This document shows positions 19,259-26,562 of a stretch of 64,000 bases of DNA, in pieces. The notes below the pieces were generated by a model that made no database searches, was not told the origin of the DNA, and saw only the letters and a list, made by a program, of their open reading frames with translations. Source of the DNA: Tunicatimonas pelagia (GTDB taxonomy: Bacteria; Bacteroidota; Bacteroidia; Cytophagales; Cyclobacteriaceae); NCBI RefSeq assembly GCF_030506325.1, contig NZ_CP120683.1:2480001-2544000 (forward strand), in the 5' to 3' direction. Each line of letters starts with the position of its first letter. Position 1 is the stretch's first letter. Position numbers and translations under genes: made by a program.

Positions 19259-20029
19259 TCAATCTTGAATAAAACGGCTATTGTTAAAAAGCTGGGTAGG
19301 CGACAAGCCAAAGGTTTCTTTAAATGTTCGGCTCAAGTGAGCACTATCTGAGAAGCCATGCTCATGCGCTAGCTCGGTCAGCGACTTTGCTGGTGAATAG
19401 GTCTGAAAAACTTGTACGAGTTTGTTCCATAACTGAAGCCGCCGAAATGTGATGCCGGTTTCCGCTTGGAATAGGTGCCGGAATCGTTCGGGTGATAGAA
19501 AGACGTGCGAGGCCGCTTCAGCGAGCGGCACCACTTTATCGGCATTGGCTTCCAGAAAGTCTAACGCATCGAGGATTCTCGAATCGGTGTGATGAGAAGC
19601 AGTCAAACAGGTCTGGACAAACGATTGGATAAGCTGGGTATAGGCCAAATAAAACGCCTCTGCCGGTAATTGTCCGGTGAACCACTGCTGACCGAGGGAC
19701 TGTAGGAGACTTGTCAATTCTTCAGGTAAACGGTCAATGTCACTCGATAAAAAGTGATGGTGAAAAAAGTGGCCGGTGCGGCTGGCAGGGTTGAGCAGGA
19801 TAATCAACATAGGTGACCGGCTAACCAATCGATGCTCTATCATAGGTTTAATGGCAATGCCGCTGGTTAGTAACAGCAAACCGTTTTGGCCGTATAGCGT
19901 CAGCGGTTCCTGTAGCGAAACAGAGCATTGTAGGGCGTAGTGCCGATGGGCAAGGTTATCAGAAAGGTATCCAACGAAGAACCCAGCTCTGTCTTTCAGT
20001 AAAATCTTATTGAAAGATGTGCTACTCAT
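19259..20029 (-). CDS. AraC-family transcriptional regulator
   Basis: 256 residues. The N-terminal ~150 residues show no clear named domain and may sense a small molecule. The C-terminal ~100 residues hold the AraC double helix-turn-helix (AEAASHVFLSPERFRHLFQA and LAHEHGFSDSAHLSRTFKET, ending GLSPTQLF). It is followed on the same strand by the transglutaminase gene, the most likely target. Its upstream region starts the recombinase-rich segment at 20030. Confidence 0.88.
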   Translation of the reverse strand: MSSTSFNKILLKDRAGFFVGYLSDNLAHRHYALQCSVSLQEPLTLYGQNGLLLLTSGIAIKPMIEHRLVSRSPMLIILLNPASRTGHFFHHHFLSSDIDRLPEELTSLLQSLGQQWFTGQLPAEAFYLAYTQLIQSFVQTCLTASHHTDSRILDALDFLEANADKVVPLAEAASHVFLSPERFRHLFQAETGITFRRLQLWNKLVQVFQTYSPAKSLTELAHEHGFSDSAHLSRTFKETFGLSPTQLFNNSRFIQD

Positions 20030-20216
20030 TATTAATTTCTTACAATGGGATTTAAATGAAGAGCCGGAAGATTATCACTTACCCCCATACAACAGTAGAC
20101 CACTTCACAAGTATGGCTCGACATCTAAATTTGGGCTCATACAATTTTCTATTATAAGTATTTTTCTAGGCAGACTTTACACTAATCTATAAGCAAAATT
20201 TTTATCACCATGAAAC

Positions 20217-20233
20217 GTAGGTTCAATTCCTGT
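20217..20233 (+). other. T-arm-like sequence, possible tRNA remnant
   Basis: GTAGGTTCAATTCCTGT has the universal T-loop pattern GGTTCAATTCC with a 5-bp stem that needs two G-U pairs. No acceptor end or anticodon arm is found around it. It may be an old attachment-site scar or a chance match. Confidence 0.25.
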
Positions 20234-20321
20234 TTTACTATAAAAATATTAAGAGTATAGTTTGTGCAAGTGTTTTTAATGGTTACATCTTTTATTTGGT
20301 TACTACCTTCACTAATGCGAT

Positions 20322-20340
20322 GTTCACGGATTTTTCACAG
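20322..20340. repeat. 19-bp direct repeat, copy 1
   Basis: GTTCACGGATTTTTCACAG is identical to 20550-20568, 228 bp apart, and the two copies bracket the tRNA 3' end. Copy 2 covers the last codons of the integrase gene, so this copy may be the stump of another integrase 3' end, or half of an attachment repeat. Confidence 0.6.
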
Positions 20341-20468
20341 AAAATGTCTTTTAGAAGATTGAAACCCGTGAATTATTAGGAAAATATGCTTATATCAAGA
20401 AGTGATAACTATTTATAATCAAAGATATAGGTTGTAGTCATTCCTATTGTTTCCTACCTGGCAGCGAA

Positions 20469-20502
20469 GAGGTCAGCGGTTCGATCCCGCTAGGGTCCAC
20501 CA
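20469..20502 (+). tRNA. tRNA 3'-end fragment with encoded CCA (attachment-site remnant)
   Basis: The fragment shows the variable loop GAGGTC, a perfect 5-bp T-arm (AGCGG-TTCGATC-CCGCT), seven acceptor bases AGGGTCC and then ACCA. No matching 5' half (GGACCCT acceptor strand, D-arm) is present upstream, so it is not a working tRNA gene. Encoded CCA is unusual for Bacteroidota and fits a proteobacterial origin, as does the neighbouring integrase. Best read as the tRNA-derived attachment core carried by an incoming element. The amino-acid identity cannot be told from this part. Confidence 0.65.
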
Positions 20503-20549
20503 TTAAAATCAATCACTTAGCAGATTTTGGAAAAGCATTCATCAGCCAG

Positions 20550-20568
20550 GTTCACGGATTTTTCACAG
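20550..20568. repeat. 19-bp direct repeat, copy 2
   Basis: Identical to 20322-20340. It includes the integrase stop codon (TCA at 20552-20554 on the plus strand) and the codons for VKNP, so the repeat unit is partly coding. Confidence 0.6.
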
Positions 20569-21577
20569 TAGCACCCGGTAACAGATCTGCTTTCTGTCCT
20601 TCTTCACTGGCAACTGTATGAGTATAGCGAATAACGGACTTGATATCTTGCCATCGTCCAGTACCTAACATTTGACGTGGATTAAGCCCGGCATAGCGCA
20701 TCATCCAGGTAGCATAGGTGTGAGAGCCAAGTTTATGAGTAGAAAGGTACTCTAGCTCTTCTTTAGGCTGATCGGGATGATTATGATTATGGTGCTGTAT
20801 ATCGCGGTTGATGCGCTCTACTGTTCGTCGTATGGCTCTGTTGACAGCATCTTTGGCACGATACATAGAAAAAACCCGACCTTGCCGATGAGGTAATTCT
20901 AGCAAAGCGTTCATCACAATATCAGGTAAATGTACACTGCGGCTTACCCCTGTTTTTGTGGTCTTGATAAAGGCTGTCTTTTTCTCAAGATCAATATCTT
21001 TCCAGTTCAAGCTTAGCACTTCGGTAATCCGGCAGCCAGTATAGGGTAAGAAGGTTGTGATAATCCGAAGATTGTCATTGCAGTATGGCCAGAAGGTTTC
21101 AAAATACGCCGGGGTTGCCCATTTCGGCGGAACCGGTTTGATTTTCAGTTTCTTAAAGCGTTTGTATTCACAAAGACCATGCTCGGCAGCCTTATGCATG
21201 ACTGCCGAAATAGGGTCATACCATAGCCGGTTGATAGATGAGTTCTTGTGGTTTTTAAATGTAGCTCTTGCTCCCTTATCAACGGCAGTCTGGTCAATGT
21301 CTCGTAGCTTCCATCGCCCGAAATAGTCAAAGGCAGCTTTCAGAAACTTCTTTTCTCCGTCATGGGTCAAATAGACTTCAATGGCATCGGCGAATGTAGA
21401 TACCTGCTTTCTTCCGTGAAGAAAACAGTCCCAGATTTCCGTTTCCCGTTTGTGAGCGACGTGTTCGGCTACTTTTCGTTCAGAAGTTCCCGTACTTTCA
21501 TAAACGTCTTGTCCACGGACGGTACCGCGCATGTACCAGTTCGTTGATTTTTTGATTTTGATAAGTTTGAGGGACAT
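20552..21577 (-). CDS. Tyrosine recombinase/integrase, proteobacterial phage type
   Basis: 341 residues. The N-terminal ~150 residues are an arm-binding/core-binding region; the catalytic domain shows the first Arg in TGCRITEVLSLNW, the strand KTTKTGVSRSVHLP, and the C-terminal box GTGRWQDIKSVIRYTHT with the nucleophilic Tyr. The HTYATW box is preceded by Ser (KLGSHTYATW) where the family normally has the second catalytic Arg (xRHTxAT), so activity may be lost. The overall type resembles integrases of alphaproteobacterial elements more than the 410-residue Bacteroidota integrase at 28.5 kb. Its 3' end faces the tRNA fragment 50 bp away, the usual integrase-att arrangement. Confidence 0.85.
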   Translation of the reverse strand: MSLKLIKIKKSTNWYMRGTVRGQDVYESTGTSERKVAEHVAHKRETEIWDCFLHGRKQVSTFADAIEVYLTHDGEKKFLKAAFDYFGRWKLRDIDQTAVDKGARATFKNHKNSSINRLWYDPISAVMHKAAEHGLCEYKRFKKLKIKPVPPKWATPAYFETFWPYCNDNLRIITTFLPYTGCRITEVLSLNWKDIDLEKKTAFIKTTKTGVSRSVHLPDIVMNALLELPHRQGRVFSMYRAKDAVNRAIRRTVERINRDIQHHNHNHPDQPKEELEYLSTHKLGSHTYATWMMRYAGLNPRQMLGTGRWQDIKSVIRYTHTVASEEGQKADLLPGATVKNP

Positions 21578-21792
21578 TTCATCATCTCCACTAAGGTTTC
21601 TATATCGTTACGAGTGAGAAGAATGGTCGCGCCATCCTTCCGGTGAGGTGCGCCAAGCTGGTGAATGAGCTTGCGTACTTTAAGCTCCGGGTGTTTAAGC
21701 TTGACCCATTTGGGGTTGATCATTTTGGCGGCTTGCACTTCGTCATAAAGCATTGGGTCGGGCATTCTTGGTTTTCCTCGAAGCAGTATCAA
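21469..21792 (-). CDS. Small DNA-binding, excisionase-like protein
   Basis: 107 residues overlapping the first 109 bp of the integrase gene in another frame. It begins upstream of the integrase and contains a helical DNA-binding-like stretch (VRKLIHQLGAPHRKDGATIL, then LTRNDIETLVEMM) of the kind seen in excisionase or MerR-like helix-turn-helix proteins encoded next to phage integrases. The large overlap makes the C-terminal third uncertain; translation might stop earlier if the frame is not all used. Likely function is directing excision or regulating int. Confidence 0.5.
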   Translation of the reverse strand: MILLRGKPRMPDPMLYDEVQAAKMINPKWVKLKHPELKVRKLIHQLGAPHRKDGATILLTRNDIETLVEMMKCPSNLSKSKNQRTGTCAVPSVDKTFMKVRELLNEK

Positions 21793-21907
21793 TCCCTGAT
21801 CACAGTATGATTCTACCGGATAATATTCAGATAGTCGACTGATATTCGATGAAAAAATAGTTATGACCAGAGCGTGGTAATAAAAATGGAACGAGCGGCT
21901 TTAGAGC

Positions 21908-22327
21908 TCAATTATGGTCTTCATAGCCTAGTGCTTGCCTGAGTTCCATGAAGGTCACGCCGGTGGCATCTAGTAACTGCCGTAGGCTGTTATGGCAGTC
22001 TTTGGTGAATAGATAGGTTTGATAAGCCGTTTGGCGGTCGGATATGCGATATCGCTCCATCATGAAGCTACTGGGGCTTGCACAACTGAACCTAGCATCC
22101 AGGTAGATTCTGGTCTTCTGATAGAGGAACATCAACAGTTCTTCAATGGATGGCGTATGATCGTAGCGACAGGGATATTCGGGAATAACGGTTGAGTTTC
22201 CAGTGCTATGTTCACGTATAGTGACTTTCAGGTATTTCAGCGGCTGCGTAGGCTGGGCAATTGACAATCTTTCGGTACGAATGCTAAAAATAAGTTCATT
22301 CCAATTCGGGGTGTGGGCAGTATACAC
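21908..22327 (-). CDS. Hypothetical protein in recombinase-rich segment
   Basis: 139 residues, not recognised. It is soluble, with no signal or membrane segment, and alpha-helical in the C-terminal half (TKDCHNSLRQLLDATGVTFMELRQALGY). It is on the same strand as the small element genes at 22.4-23.4 kb and the integrase, so it is probably part of the same accessory module. Confidence 0.5.
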   Translation of the reverse strand: MYTAHTPNWNELIFSIRTERLSIAQPTQPLKYLKVTIREHSTGNSTVIPEYPCRYDHTPSIEELLMFLYQKTRIYLDARFSCASPSSFMMERYRISDRQTAYQTYLFTKDCHNSLRQLLDATGVTFMELRQALGYEDHN

Positions 22328-22439
22328 ATTGCTCTCCTTCGGATAGGTTTGTTTCTCACAAAGAACCCCGCATTCGTTTGTCGCTAAACTTTCCGAATGT
22401 GGGGTTTATAGTTCCTCTATCAAGTATGGGATGATATTC

Positions 22440-22814
22440 CTATTTTGTCAATATATTCCTTTTTTCATTATTGCCGCTGGGCTTATTGTTAGGCTGGTTT
22501 AGTTCATCGTAAGGCCAACTTCTTCTATCTTTATCGTCTAAATTATTTGCGGCGGCGTATTGACGATAACGCTCTGTCCAGAGATCAATAATCTCTTGCT
22601 CCTCTGGGGTATGTTGATGATCTTTGGGAAAGCGTTCAATTTGCATGTAGATTTGCTCTTCTATATTAGGCATTGTTCCTTCCTCTGCATGTAATAGGCC
22701 GTAAATCCAAGTCCATATATCATGGTACTTGTACTGCCTATCGTGGTATTCACATCCTTTATCATGGTGTTCCCAGCGCTTATAGTAATAGCGTTTTTGC
22801 TTTGATTGACACAT
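22440..22814 (-). CDS. Hypothetical protein with YHD-rich start
   Basis: 124 residues, not recognised. The N-terminal 35 residues are rich in Tyr, His and Asp with a repeated EHHD/EYHD/KYHD pattern that comes from a repetitive DNA stretch (about 22718-22780). The C-terminal part (EEQIYMQIERFPKDHQHTPE and onward) looks like an ordinary soluble helical protein. An alternative start at Met48 (MPNIEEQ) would drop the repetitive part and is equally possible. Confidence 0.45.
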   Translation of the reverse strand: MCQSKQKRYYYKRWEHHDKGCEYHDRQYKYHDIWTWIYGLLHAEEGTMPNIEEQIYMQIERFPKDHQHTPEEQEIIDLWTERYRQYAAANNLDDKDRRSWPYDELNQPNNKPSGNNEKRNILTK

Positions 22815-22873
22815 GAGGGTATTTCTGGTTTAGATTGATGTTCTATTTACAGGCTACTGAGACTATGATGACC

Positions 22874-23155
22874 CTAATCCATATCATAGCTAGGACCTTT
22901 CTCTTTGGGATTTTCAGGCTTCTTCTCAGCATCCGGTCGTCGGGATTGATCTTGCATGTTTTTATGCTTTTCCGACCAACGGGCAATTTCTTTATCAAGC
23001 TCCTGTTCGTACTGTTGTTTGCCGTCCTTAAGACCCTGTACATAATCTTGAGAACTATCCAGTTTATCAATGACTGTATCGGCTAGTTCGTTGGCGTAAC
23101 GGCTAAACAGATAGCCATTATTGAAGCCTTTAATATAATCCTTCGTTGCTTCCAT
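22874..23155 (-). CDS. Small conserved element protein (GFNNGY/GLKDGK repeats)
   Basis: 93 residues with two similar short motifs, DYIKGFNNGYLFSRY and DYVQGLKDGKQQYEQE, about 30 residues apart. I recall proteins of this form next to excisionase-like genes in Bacteroidota mobile elements; the function is unknown. The C-terminus is charged and probably disordered. It starts 2 bp after the stop of the helix-turn-helix gene upstream, so the two are co-transcribed. Confidence 0.6.
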   Translation of the reverse strand: MEATKDYIKGFNNGYLFSRYANELADTVIDKLDSSQDYVQGLKDGKQQYEQELDKEIARWSEKHKNMQDQSRRPDAEKKPENPKEKGPSYDMD

Positions 23156-23157
23156 CG

Positions 23158-23427
23158 TTAAAAAGTGTTTTGTGCGTTTCTATCTAAGTGAGCAAGAATA
23201 GAATCTCGGTCGTAGAGAATGATTTTCTTTTGGGGCTGGCTGTAGCGGATTTTTCCTTCGTCTCTGAGTTTTTGCAGGGTCGTTTTGGACTTAACCTTAA
23301 GCAAGTCCATCGCATCTTCGGTACTGAGCCACTTATCTTGTTGGATTTGCTCGTTGTCCTGTATCCGCTTGACGACTTCTTCCACCAGCGCATAAAACGC
23401 CTTTGTTTCCAGACAAATGACTTCCAT
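23158..23427 (-). CDS. Helix-turn-helix (HTH_17/excisionase-type) DNA-binding protein
   Basis: 89 residues. The central helix-turn-helix reads WLSTEDAMDLLKVKSKTTLQ followed by KLRDEGKIRYSQPQKKIILY, the winged pattern of the small DNA-binding proteins of Bacteroidota conjugative and integrative elements. It probably controls excision or transfer genes, or itself. First gene of a minus-strand pair with the 93-residue protein. A 12-bp inverted repeat lies 120 bp upstream. Confidence 0.75.
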   Translation of the reverse strand: MEVICLETKAFYALVEEVVKRIQDNEQIQQDKWLSTEDAMDLLKVKSKTTLQKLRDEGKIRYSQPQKKIILYDRDSILAHLDRNAQNTF

Positions 23428-23862
23428 AAGGTATAGGTTTCAGCCCAAAAATGTGAAATCCAATAGAGAATTGAAAGTCTGGGAAGCAATCAACGGGTAG
23501 AAATTCCAACTTCTTTGAACTGTTGTCTTATAGAACGAACGAGGCCTATCTTTTCTTTTCCCACAGAGCAAAGAAAAGATAATGCAATAACTTTTCTTTG
23601 ATGGCTACTTTTGTCATCTACTAACAACCTTTGAAATCAAAACCCCTTATTCAGAAGTACGATTTCAGTGAATTCTTTGCTGAAAATTTGTTCGTATGTA
23701 AACCATCATCTACCCCTAAACAGAAACCCTCATTTTTTGGAAGGCAGAGAGTTTGTAACCATCTCTTATCCAACAACTTGCTATTCTTCACTAAGCAAAT
23801 TTTAAGCTCATCCTGTCCAAATATAAACGATCCTTAACATCTGAACATAACAGGGGTGCCAC
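23428..23862. other. 435-bp gap between divergent HTH and recombinase genes
   Basis: No convincing gene. An AT-rich open frame at 23631-23837 has unlikely composition and no family resemblance. The stretch contains one strong inverted repeat (23547-23581) and presumably the promoters of both divergent genes. Confidence 0.5.
23547..23581. promoter_or_regulatory. 12-bp inverted repeat upstream of HTH gene
   Basis: TATCTTTTCTTT (23547-23558) and AAAGAAAAGATA (23570-23581) are exact reverse complements with an 11-bp spacer. Located 120 bp before the HTH gene start and 282 bp before the serine recombinase. Candidate operator for the HTH protein. Confidence 0.45.
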
Positions 23863-24501
23863 ATGAAGCAGGCTATTGCCTATTATCGGGTATCCACTAC
23901 GCGGCAGGGTCGTAGTGGCTTAGGACTGGAAGCACAGCAAAGCGCGGTGAGAAATTACTGTGCACTCCATGAATACGCTTTGATAACGGAAGTCAAAGAA
24001 GTCAAATCTACTCGTAAACATCGGATAGGTTTGTTTGAAGCCTTAGACCTCTGCCGACAGCATCGGGCTACTTTAATCGTTGCTCGGCTGGATAGGTTAG
24101 GGCGGGATGTAGAACAAATTGCAGGGATTGTTAAATCCAAAGTGGATATTATCGTAACCGATAACCCCCATGCAAACCGCTTTACAATTCACATTCTAGC
24201 AGCAGTAGCCGAAGAGCAACGGCAACGCATTAGTGAGGCTACGAAGGCTGCTTTACAAGCGGCTAAAGAGCGCGGTGTTGAGTTGGGTAAAAACGGCAAA
24301 CTCCTTTCTGTTACCAACCGGAAGGCGGCTCAGGATTTTGCTCATCAGCTCTCGCCGGTGCTGAGGCGATTGCAACGCCGTGGCATTACCTCGGTGCGAG
24401 CTATCTCAAAAGAGCTAAATAGGAAAGGGATACCAACCTTTCATGAGGGGGGCAAGTGGCATCCCAGCACGGTGCATACACTAATGAACCGACTAAAGTA
24501 A
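23863..24501 (+). CDS. Serine recombinase (resolvase/invertase family)
   Basis: 212 residues, standard size for a small serine recombinase. The catalytic Ser11 is in YYRVSTTRQGRSGLGLEAQ. The conserved ARLDRLGRD motif and EEQRQRISEATKAALQAAKERG linker follow, and the C-terminal ~45 residues form a helix-turn-helix (ITSVRAISKELNRKGIPTF). It would resolve or invert DNA at a short site. No inverted repeat pair marking an invertible segment was found nearby. It lies 43 bp upstream of the RiPP-like precursor, so it may have helped mobilise that cluster. Confidence 0.92.
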   Translation: MKQAIAYYRVSTTRQGRSGLGLEAQQSAVRNYCALHEYALITEVKEVKSTRKHRIGLFEALDLCRQHRATLIVARLDRLGRDVEQIAGIVKSKVDIIVTDNPHANRFTIHILAAVAEEQRQRISEATKAALQAAKERGVELGKNGKLLSVTNRKAAQDFAHQLSPVLRRLQRRGITSVRAISKELNRKGIPTFHEGGKWHPSTVHTLMNRLK

Positions 24502-24544
24502 ACGAATACGAAGTCTACATAATTTATAACTAATCCATACGACG

Positions 24545-24721
24545 ATGACTGATTTTAATCACGACCTCCAGTTTGATGATACCGCTATCCTGGAAGATAC
24601 ATTAGGCGAAGGCTCGTTAAGTCTTACGGCTGTGACCGGTAATTGCGACTGCTCAGGCTATACCTCTATTCAAGAAGATGAAGAGATTGATACCCCAGAA
24701 AGCACCAGAACTCCTGCTTAA
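24545..24721 (+). CDS. Candidate RiPP precursor peptide
   Basis: 58 residues from the ATG at 24545 to the TAA at 24719-24721. The first ~32 residues are acidic and hydrophilic like a leader (DLQFDDTAILEDTL, then GEGSLSL). Then comes TGNCDCSGYTS with Cys34 and Cys36, and an acidic tail rich in Glu, Asp, Thr and Pro. The gene precedes a radical SAM/SPASM enzyme and overlaps its start by 44 bp in another frame. Small size, leader-like N-terminus, Cys in the second half and the maturase next door are the usual marks of a ribosomally made, post-translationally modified peptide. It matches no precursor family I know. Confidence 0.6.
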   Translation: MTDFNHDLQFDDTAILEDTLGEGSLSLTAVTGNCDCSGYTSIQEDEEIDTPESTRTPA

Positions 24722-26012
24722 GCAAATTGATGAGAAGTACGGGTATGCAGTCAACTGTTCATATCCGAATTCATTTCGGCTTCTGAACCGCTCCCAATAT
24801 GAAATACTCCACGCGATTAACAACCGCGACGATCTGGAAACTCTATCTCGCCGGTTCGGCATTTCTTCGGAAGAACTAAAAAAGTTTTTGGTGCTGCTGG
24901 GTAAGACTGATCTTGTAAGGTTCGATGATGAATTCAGTGTACCACAGCGACCAGAAGAGCCTAAATCGCTGAACTTTTGGATTCACACGACCGATGCCTG
25001 TAATCTCGGATGTAGCTATTGTTATATCTCTACACTGAACACCCGTAAGGGCATGTCGGATGAAGTACGGCGGCAACTTCTGTTGAAGCTTACTGAGACC
25101 GTAAGAAAGAGGGGTATCAAGCATATCAAACTTCGCCTGGCTGGTGGCGAACCTCTCAGTCAGTTCAAGGTTTGGAAGTCTTTTATTCCTGAAGCAAAAG
25201 TCAGTTTGACGGACTTAGGATGCAAGCTGGATGTAGCGTTTATTACCAATCTCACTATCCTTAGTGATGATATTCTGAAATTCTCAAAAGAGTATAGCAT
25301 TGGCTATGGCATCTCGTTGGATGGTGTGGAAGATACGCATGATGCCACCCGATCCTTCCGCTCAGGAAGAGGCTCATTTCAAGTAGTTGACGCGAATCTG
25401 CGAAAGCTCTTGGCAGAAAACATTCCGGTTTCAGTCAATACCGTTATTAGCAACCATATTCTGGCCGGACTGCCGGAACTCACCCGATATCTTATCGCCT
25501 TGGATGTTCCTTTTCGCTACTCCATTGTCAAGGGCGAATCTATCCAGGCGGACTTACTGGAACAGTATCTGTTGGAATCCTACACCATCATGGAAAAGGC
25601 GATAGCCTCTGGTTGGCAATTTGCCAAGCGATACCAGTTTTGTGACTTAAAACCCAATGAACTAGGGTTTCAAACTTGCACTTCCGGCTTTTCCGGTGGG
25701 GCTATCTACGTAGATGGTTCGTTAAAGTATTGCCACGTGCATTTTGGACAAGACGATCATCCAGGCTCCTCAATATTCAATGACGAACTGGATTTGGTGG
25801 ATATGATTGAGCAAGGTGAGCATCATGAAGAGGCTAAGTCCGAGGATTGCCGGACTTGCCGTTACCGCTCGGTTTGCACGAGTGGATGCCCCGTCTATCG
25901 GGTGGATGGGAAAGATCCACAATGCAGCCTGTATTACCGGGTGATCCCAATGTACTATGAACTCCAGGCAAAAGAGCGATTGCACCTCTTGCAAAAACAT
26001 GGGATGGTATAG
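24678..26012 (+). CDS. Radical SAM/SPASM peptide-modifying enzyme with N-terminal recognition domain
   Basis: 444 residues. Residues ~25-85 (NSFRLLNRSQYEILHAINNR and onward) resemble a PqqD-like RiPP recognition element. The radical SAM barrel has the 4Fe-4S motif CNLGCSYC at residues 108-115 and the SAM-binding GGEP at 156-159. The C-terminal SPASM region holds seven Cys (334, 352, 391, 394, 400, 404, 416), enough for two auxiliary clusters. The enzyme would install a radical-derived crosslink or epimerisation in the small peptide encoded just upstream. Start chosen at the ATG at 24678, which overlaps the precursor gene. Related enzymes make sactipeptides, ranthipeptides and similar products; the exact bond is not predictable. 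Confidence 0.9.
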   Translation: MKRLIPQKAPELLLKQIDEKYGYAVNCSYPNSFRLLNRSQYEILHAINNRDDLETLSRRFGISSEELKKFLVLLGKTDLVRFDDEFSVPQRPEEPKSLNFWIHTTDACNLGCSYCYISTLNTRKGMSDEVRRQLLLKLTETVRKRGIKHIKLRLAGGEPLSQFKVWKSFIPEAKVSLTDLGCKLDVAFITNLTILSDDILKFSKEYSIGYGISLDGVEDTHDATRSFRSGRGSFQVVDANLRKLLAENIPVSVNTVISNHILAGLPELTRYLIALDVPFRYSIVKGESIQADLLEQYLLESYTIMEKAIASGWQFAKRYQFCDLKPNELGFQTCTSGFSGGAIYVDGSLKYCHVHFGQDDHPGSSIFNDELDLVDMIEQGEHHEEAKSEDCRTCRYRSVCTSGCPVYRVDGKDPQCSLYYRVIPMYYELQAKERLHLLQKHGMV

Positions 26013-26051
26013 CTTATACACATCAATTTCTTTTGTTAGGATGGGAACGCT

Positions 26052-26525
26052 TTGGCACTCGCAATCTCCCTGATGGCTTTGCTTGCCACTGTTTATCAGT
26101 TGCACCTTCAACGGCGGCATAACGAAAATTCGCTCAAACCCTTAGCCCAGATTACCCTTACGGATAGAGGCAAACTATTAGCTGTCCACATTGAAAACAA
26201 CGGGGTTGGACCTTTGATCGTGGAGAAGCTGACCTTTACGAGGGATGGTAAGCATTACACCAACATAGAGGACTGCTTGAACCTCGACCCTCGCTCCTAT
26301 CAGCACATACCGGTTACAGAAGATGTAAAGCAGGTTATTTTGCCTGGCTCTCACGAAGAAGTCTTCTCCATGCAATTCGGGGAAGATACTACAGACAAAG
26401 AAATGAATAGTGTACGCAAACAGCTTGCGGCTCTCAAGCTAAAAGTAGATGGCCGAGATATCTACGATAATAAGATCTCCGTTGAGCGTGATTTGCAATG
26501 GTTTGTCCGACACAATATCGCCTAA
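26052..26525 (+). CDS. Membrane-anchored hypothetical protein after the radical SAM gene
   Basis: 157 residues from a TTG start, with an in-frame stop 12 bp further upstream. One N-terminal membrane helix (ALAISLMALLATVYQL) is followed by a soluble domain of about 130 residues with beta-rich character (LAQITLTDRGKLLAVHIENN, then VGPLIVEKLTF), reminiscent of single-pass proteins with an immunoglobulin-like fold. No family recognised. It is 39 bp after the maturase on the same strand and may belong to the peptide cluster, for example in localisation or immunity; this is inference from position only. Confidence 0.6.
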   Translation: MALAISLMALLATVYQLHLQRRHNENSLKPLAQITLTDRGKLLAVHIENNGVGPLIVEKLTFTRDGKHYTNIEDCLNLDPRSYQHIPVTEDVKQVILPGSHEEVFSMQFGEDTTDKEMNSVRKQLAALKLKVDGRDIYDNKISVERDLQWFVRHNIA

Positions 26526-26562
26526 CTATTAGAAGATACTGAAAAATTCAATGCGTTGGTTT

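Larger units (their letters stand above)
20030..20551. other. 522-bp gene-free stretch with tRNA-like and repeat remnants
   Basis: No gene supported. It holds a T-arm-like sequence at 20217-20233, the first copy of a 19-bp direct repeat at 20322-20340, and a tRNA 3' end at 20469-20502, all listed separately. The rest is AT-rich and unassigned. It looks like an integration junction where several recombination events have left traces. Confidence 0.6.

Noticed and set aside
20010-20192. 60-codon frame upstream of the AraC gene
   Set aside because: Begins inside the AraC coding region on the other strand and has no protein-like features.
23631-23837. 68-codon plus-strand open frame
   Set aside because: AT-rich, no recognisable domain, in a gap that must hold two promoters; looks like chance.
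24001-24721. Invertible segment controlled by the serine recombinase
   Set aside because: No inverted repeat pair found around the recombinase or the RiPP-like promoter.
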